Shown in pieces: positions 62,945 to 64,000 of a stretch of DNA of 64,000 bases (position 1 is its first letter; each line of letters starts with the position of its first letter). This stretch comes from Helochares maculicollis (Eukaryota; Arthropoda; Insecta; Coleoptera; Hydrophilidae). The position numbers and the translations under genes were made by a program. The notes beneath the pieces were generated by a model, which worked only from the letters and a program-made list of their open reading frames with translations, was not told the origin of the DNA and did no database searches. Location: assembly GCA_033557835.1 (NCBI GenBank), contig JAWQRO010000022.1, positions 1-64,000 on the forward strand, given 5' to 3'.

Positions 62945-64000
62945 ACAAACCAGGTGCGCAAGCTTAAAAATTTTTTCATGAAAAAATACGCAATTATTGA
63001 AAATCAATGGTAAAACATTGGATCCATTTCTTGGGCAATTTATGGATACCATTCCAACAGAATGCTTCAACTTTCATTGATATCCATTCATCGAGCCATT
63101 TTTGTACATCCTCGAAAGTCTTGAAATGTTGCTCAGCCAGTGCGTGTCCAATCGATGAGAAGAGGTGTTAATCAAAAGGCGCTAGGTCTGGTGAATACGG
63201 TGGGTGGGGTAGGAATTCCCAACCAACCAAATAAATCGTTCCTTTGGCCACTTTGGCTAAATGTGCAGAAGCATTGTCATGCTGTAGAATGACTTTGCCG
63301 TGTCTTTGAGTCCATTCTGGGCGTTTTCCGATCAACGCGGGGTTTAAATTGATCATTTGTTGTCGATAGCGGACGGTTTCAACTATTTTGCCGGATTTGA
63401 GAAGCTCGTAGTACACTACTCCCTTCTGATCCCATCACACACAAAGCATTGTCTTCCTCCCAAAACGATTCGGTTTTCTACTCGATGTTGATGGTTGTCC
63501 TGGCGTTACCCACAATTTTTTTACGTTTGGGATTCTCAAAAAACTCTTTCTTTTGTGGCGTAAAAGCAGGATTGCACATCGTTTTTCGTCTTTCCATCTG
63601 CCGTTTGTTCAGTTTGTGTGGAACCCATTTTTCAACCTTTTGAATCTTTACTATGGCTCTCAGGTGATCGGAAATGGCTTGCCGCGTAACATCCAACTGC
63701 TCCGCCATCATTTGTTGTGTTTGTGTATCGTCTTCGTCCAATAATGCTTGAAATTCGTTATCTTCAAACTTTTTTGTTCGATTTTCACGTTCTTTGTCAA
63801 TAACTTTGAAATCTCCACCTTAGAAACGTTGAAACTAGCGCTCACCCGTCTGGACAGTTGGAGCAAGGTCACCGTAAGTCTCTGCAAGAATTCGATGACT
63901 TTCCGATGCCTTTTTCTATTGAATGAACTAGAAAATCATTAGATGCCGCAAATGCTCTTTATTTGTCTCAAAATTCGACATGTTTAACACGAAAAAGAAG
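62945..64000 (-). mobile_element. mariner element, cut by window end
   Basis: A mariner on the - strand with its 3' end at the left. The transposase stop is at 62994-62996. A terminal-repeat-like sequence (aggtgcgcaagcttaaaaat) lies at about 62952. The left boundary is approximate. The 5' untranslated part and 5' terminal repeat lie beyond position 64000. Confidence 0.8.
62994..63981 (-). pseudogene. mariner transposase pseudogene, nearly full length
   Basis: The start is at 63979-63981 (MSNFETNKEHLRHLMIF), which fits the family N-terminus. Segments in order: HRILAETYGDLAPTVQTGER, the conserved LLDEDDTQTQQMMAEQLDVT with AISDHLRAI (helix-turn-helix), KWVPHKL, and FENPKRKK. The sequence runs from KKEF directly into FENPKRKK, so the family's segment with the first catalytic Asp (TGDEKW) appears deleted. 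Then come a stop and WDQKGVVYYELLK (second Asp region), RPEWTQRHGKVILQHDNASA, HPPYSPDLAPFD (third Asp kept) and an in-frame TAA. The C-terminus HFKTFEDVQKWLDEW is followed by the ending TAA. Stops, frame changes and the missing Asp segment make it inactive. Confidence 0.9.

Noticed and set aside
1..64000. CRISPR arrays, operons or prokaryotic mobile systems
   Set aside because: No regularly spaced repeats and no closely packed genes. The spliced gene and mariner elements point to an animal nuclear genome.

Overview
This is an AT-rich stretch of an animal nuclear genome, most likely an insect. The signs are long gene-free DNA, a spliced gene with GT-AG introns that matches headcase (hdc/HECA), and many decayed mariner-type transposons. 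The species cannot be named from the window. There is no sign of bacterial operons, CRISPR arrays or rRNA genes.

The only host gene I can support is the 3' end of headcase on the + strand. Three coding exons (40563-40751, 41519-41704, 42803-42979) encode the last 183 residues of the protein, rich in paired cysteines. All exon junctions are in phase 0. Earlier exons were not found, so much or all of 1-40562 may be headcase intron or upstream DNA. The stop codon is TAG followed by C and lies inside an 11-bp perfect hairpin. It is followed by a GC-rich frame that stays open for 47 more codons, and the GC-rich composition ends at the next in-frame stop. In Drosophila, headcase is a known stop-codon readthrough gene, so this is the most interesting lead in the window.

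The rest is mostly mobile-element debris. From left to right: the 5' half of a mariner on the - strand (1-674); a head-to-head pair of related mariners (3301-4335 on -, 4401-5652 on +) sharing one type of terminal repeat; a tRNA-like SINE head (8436-8512); a badly decayed mariner of the plant-like type (about 9045-9940, +); a mariner with both ends and TA target sites present but no working catalytic residues (20065-21221, -); a gypsy-like gag remnant with zinc-knuckle cysteines (about 53490-54960, +); and a nearly full-length mariner pseudogene running to the right edge (62994-63981, -). None looks able to make an active enzyme.

Between these lie long AT-rich stretches in which I see no gene. 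Open frames of up to about 150 codons occur there, which is near the chance expectation for this base composition. Downstream of headcase (46.5-50.1 kb) a few GC-richer islands stand out and may be transcribed or regulatory DNA, but I cannot assign them.
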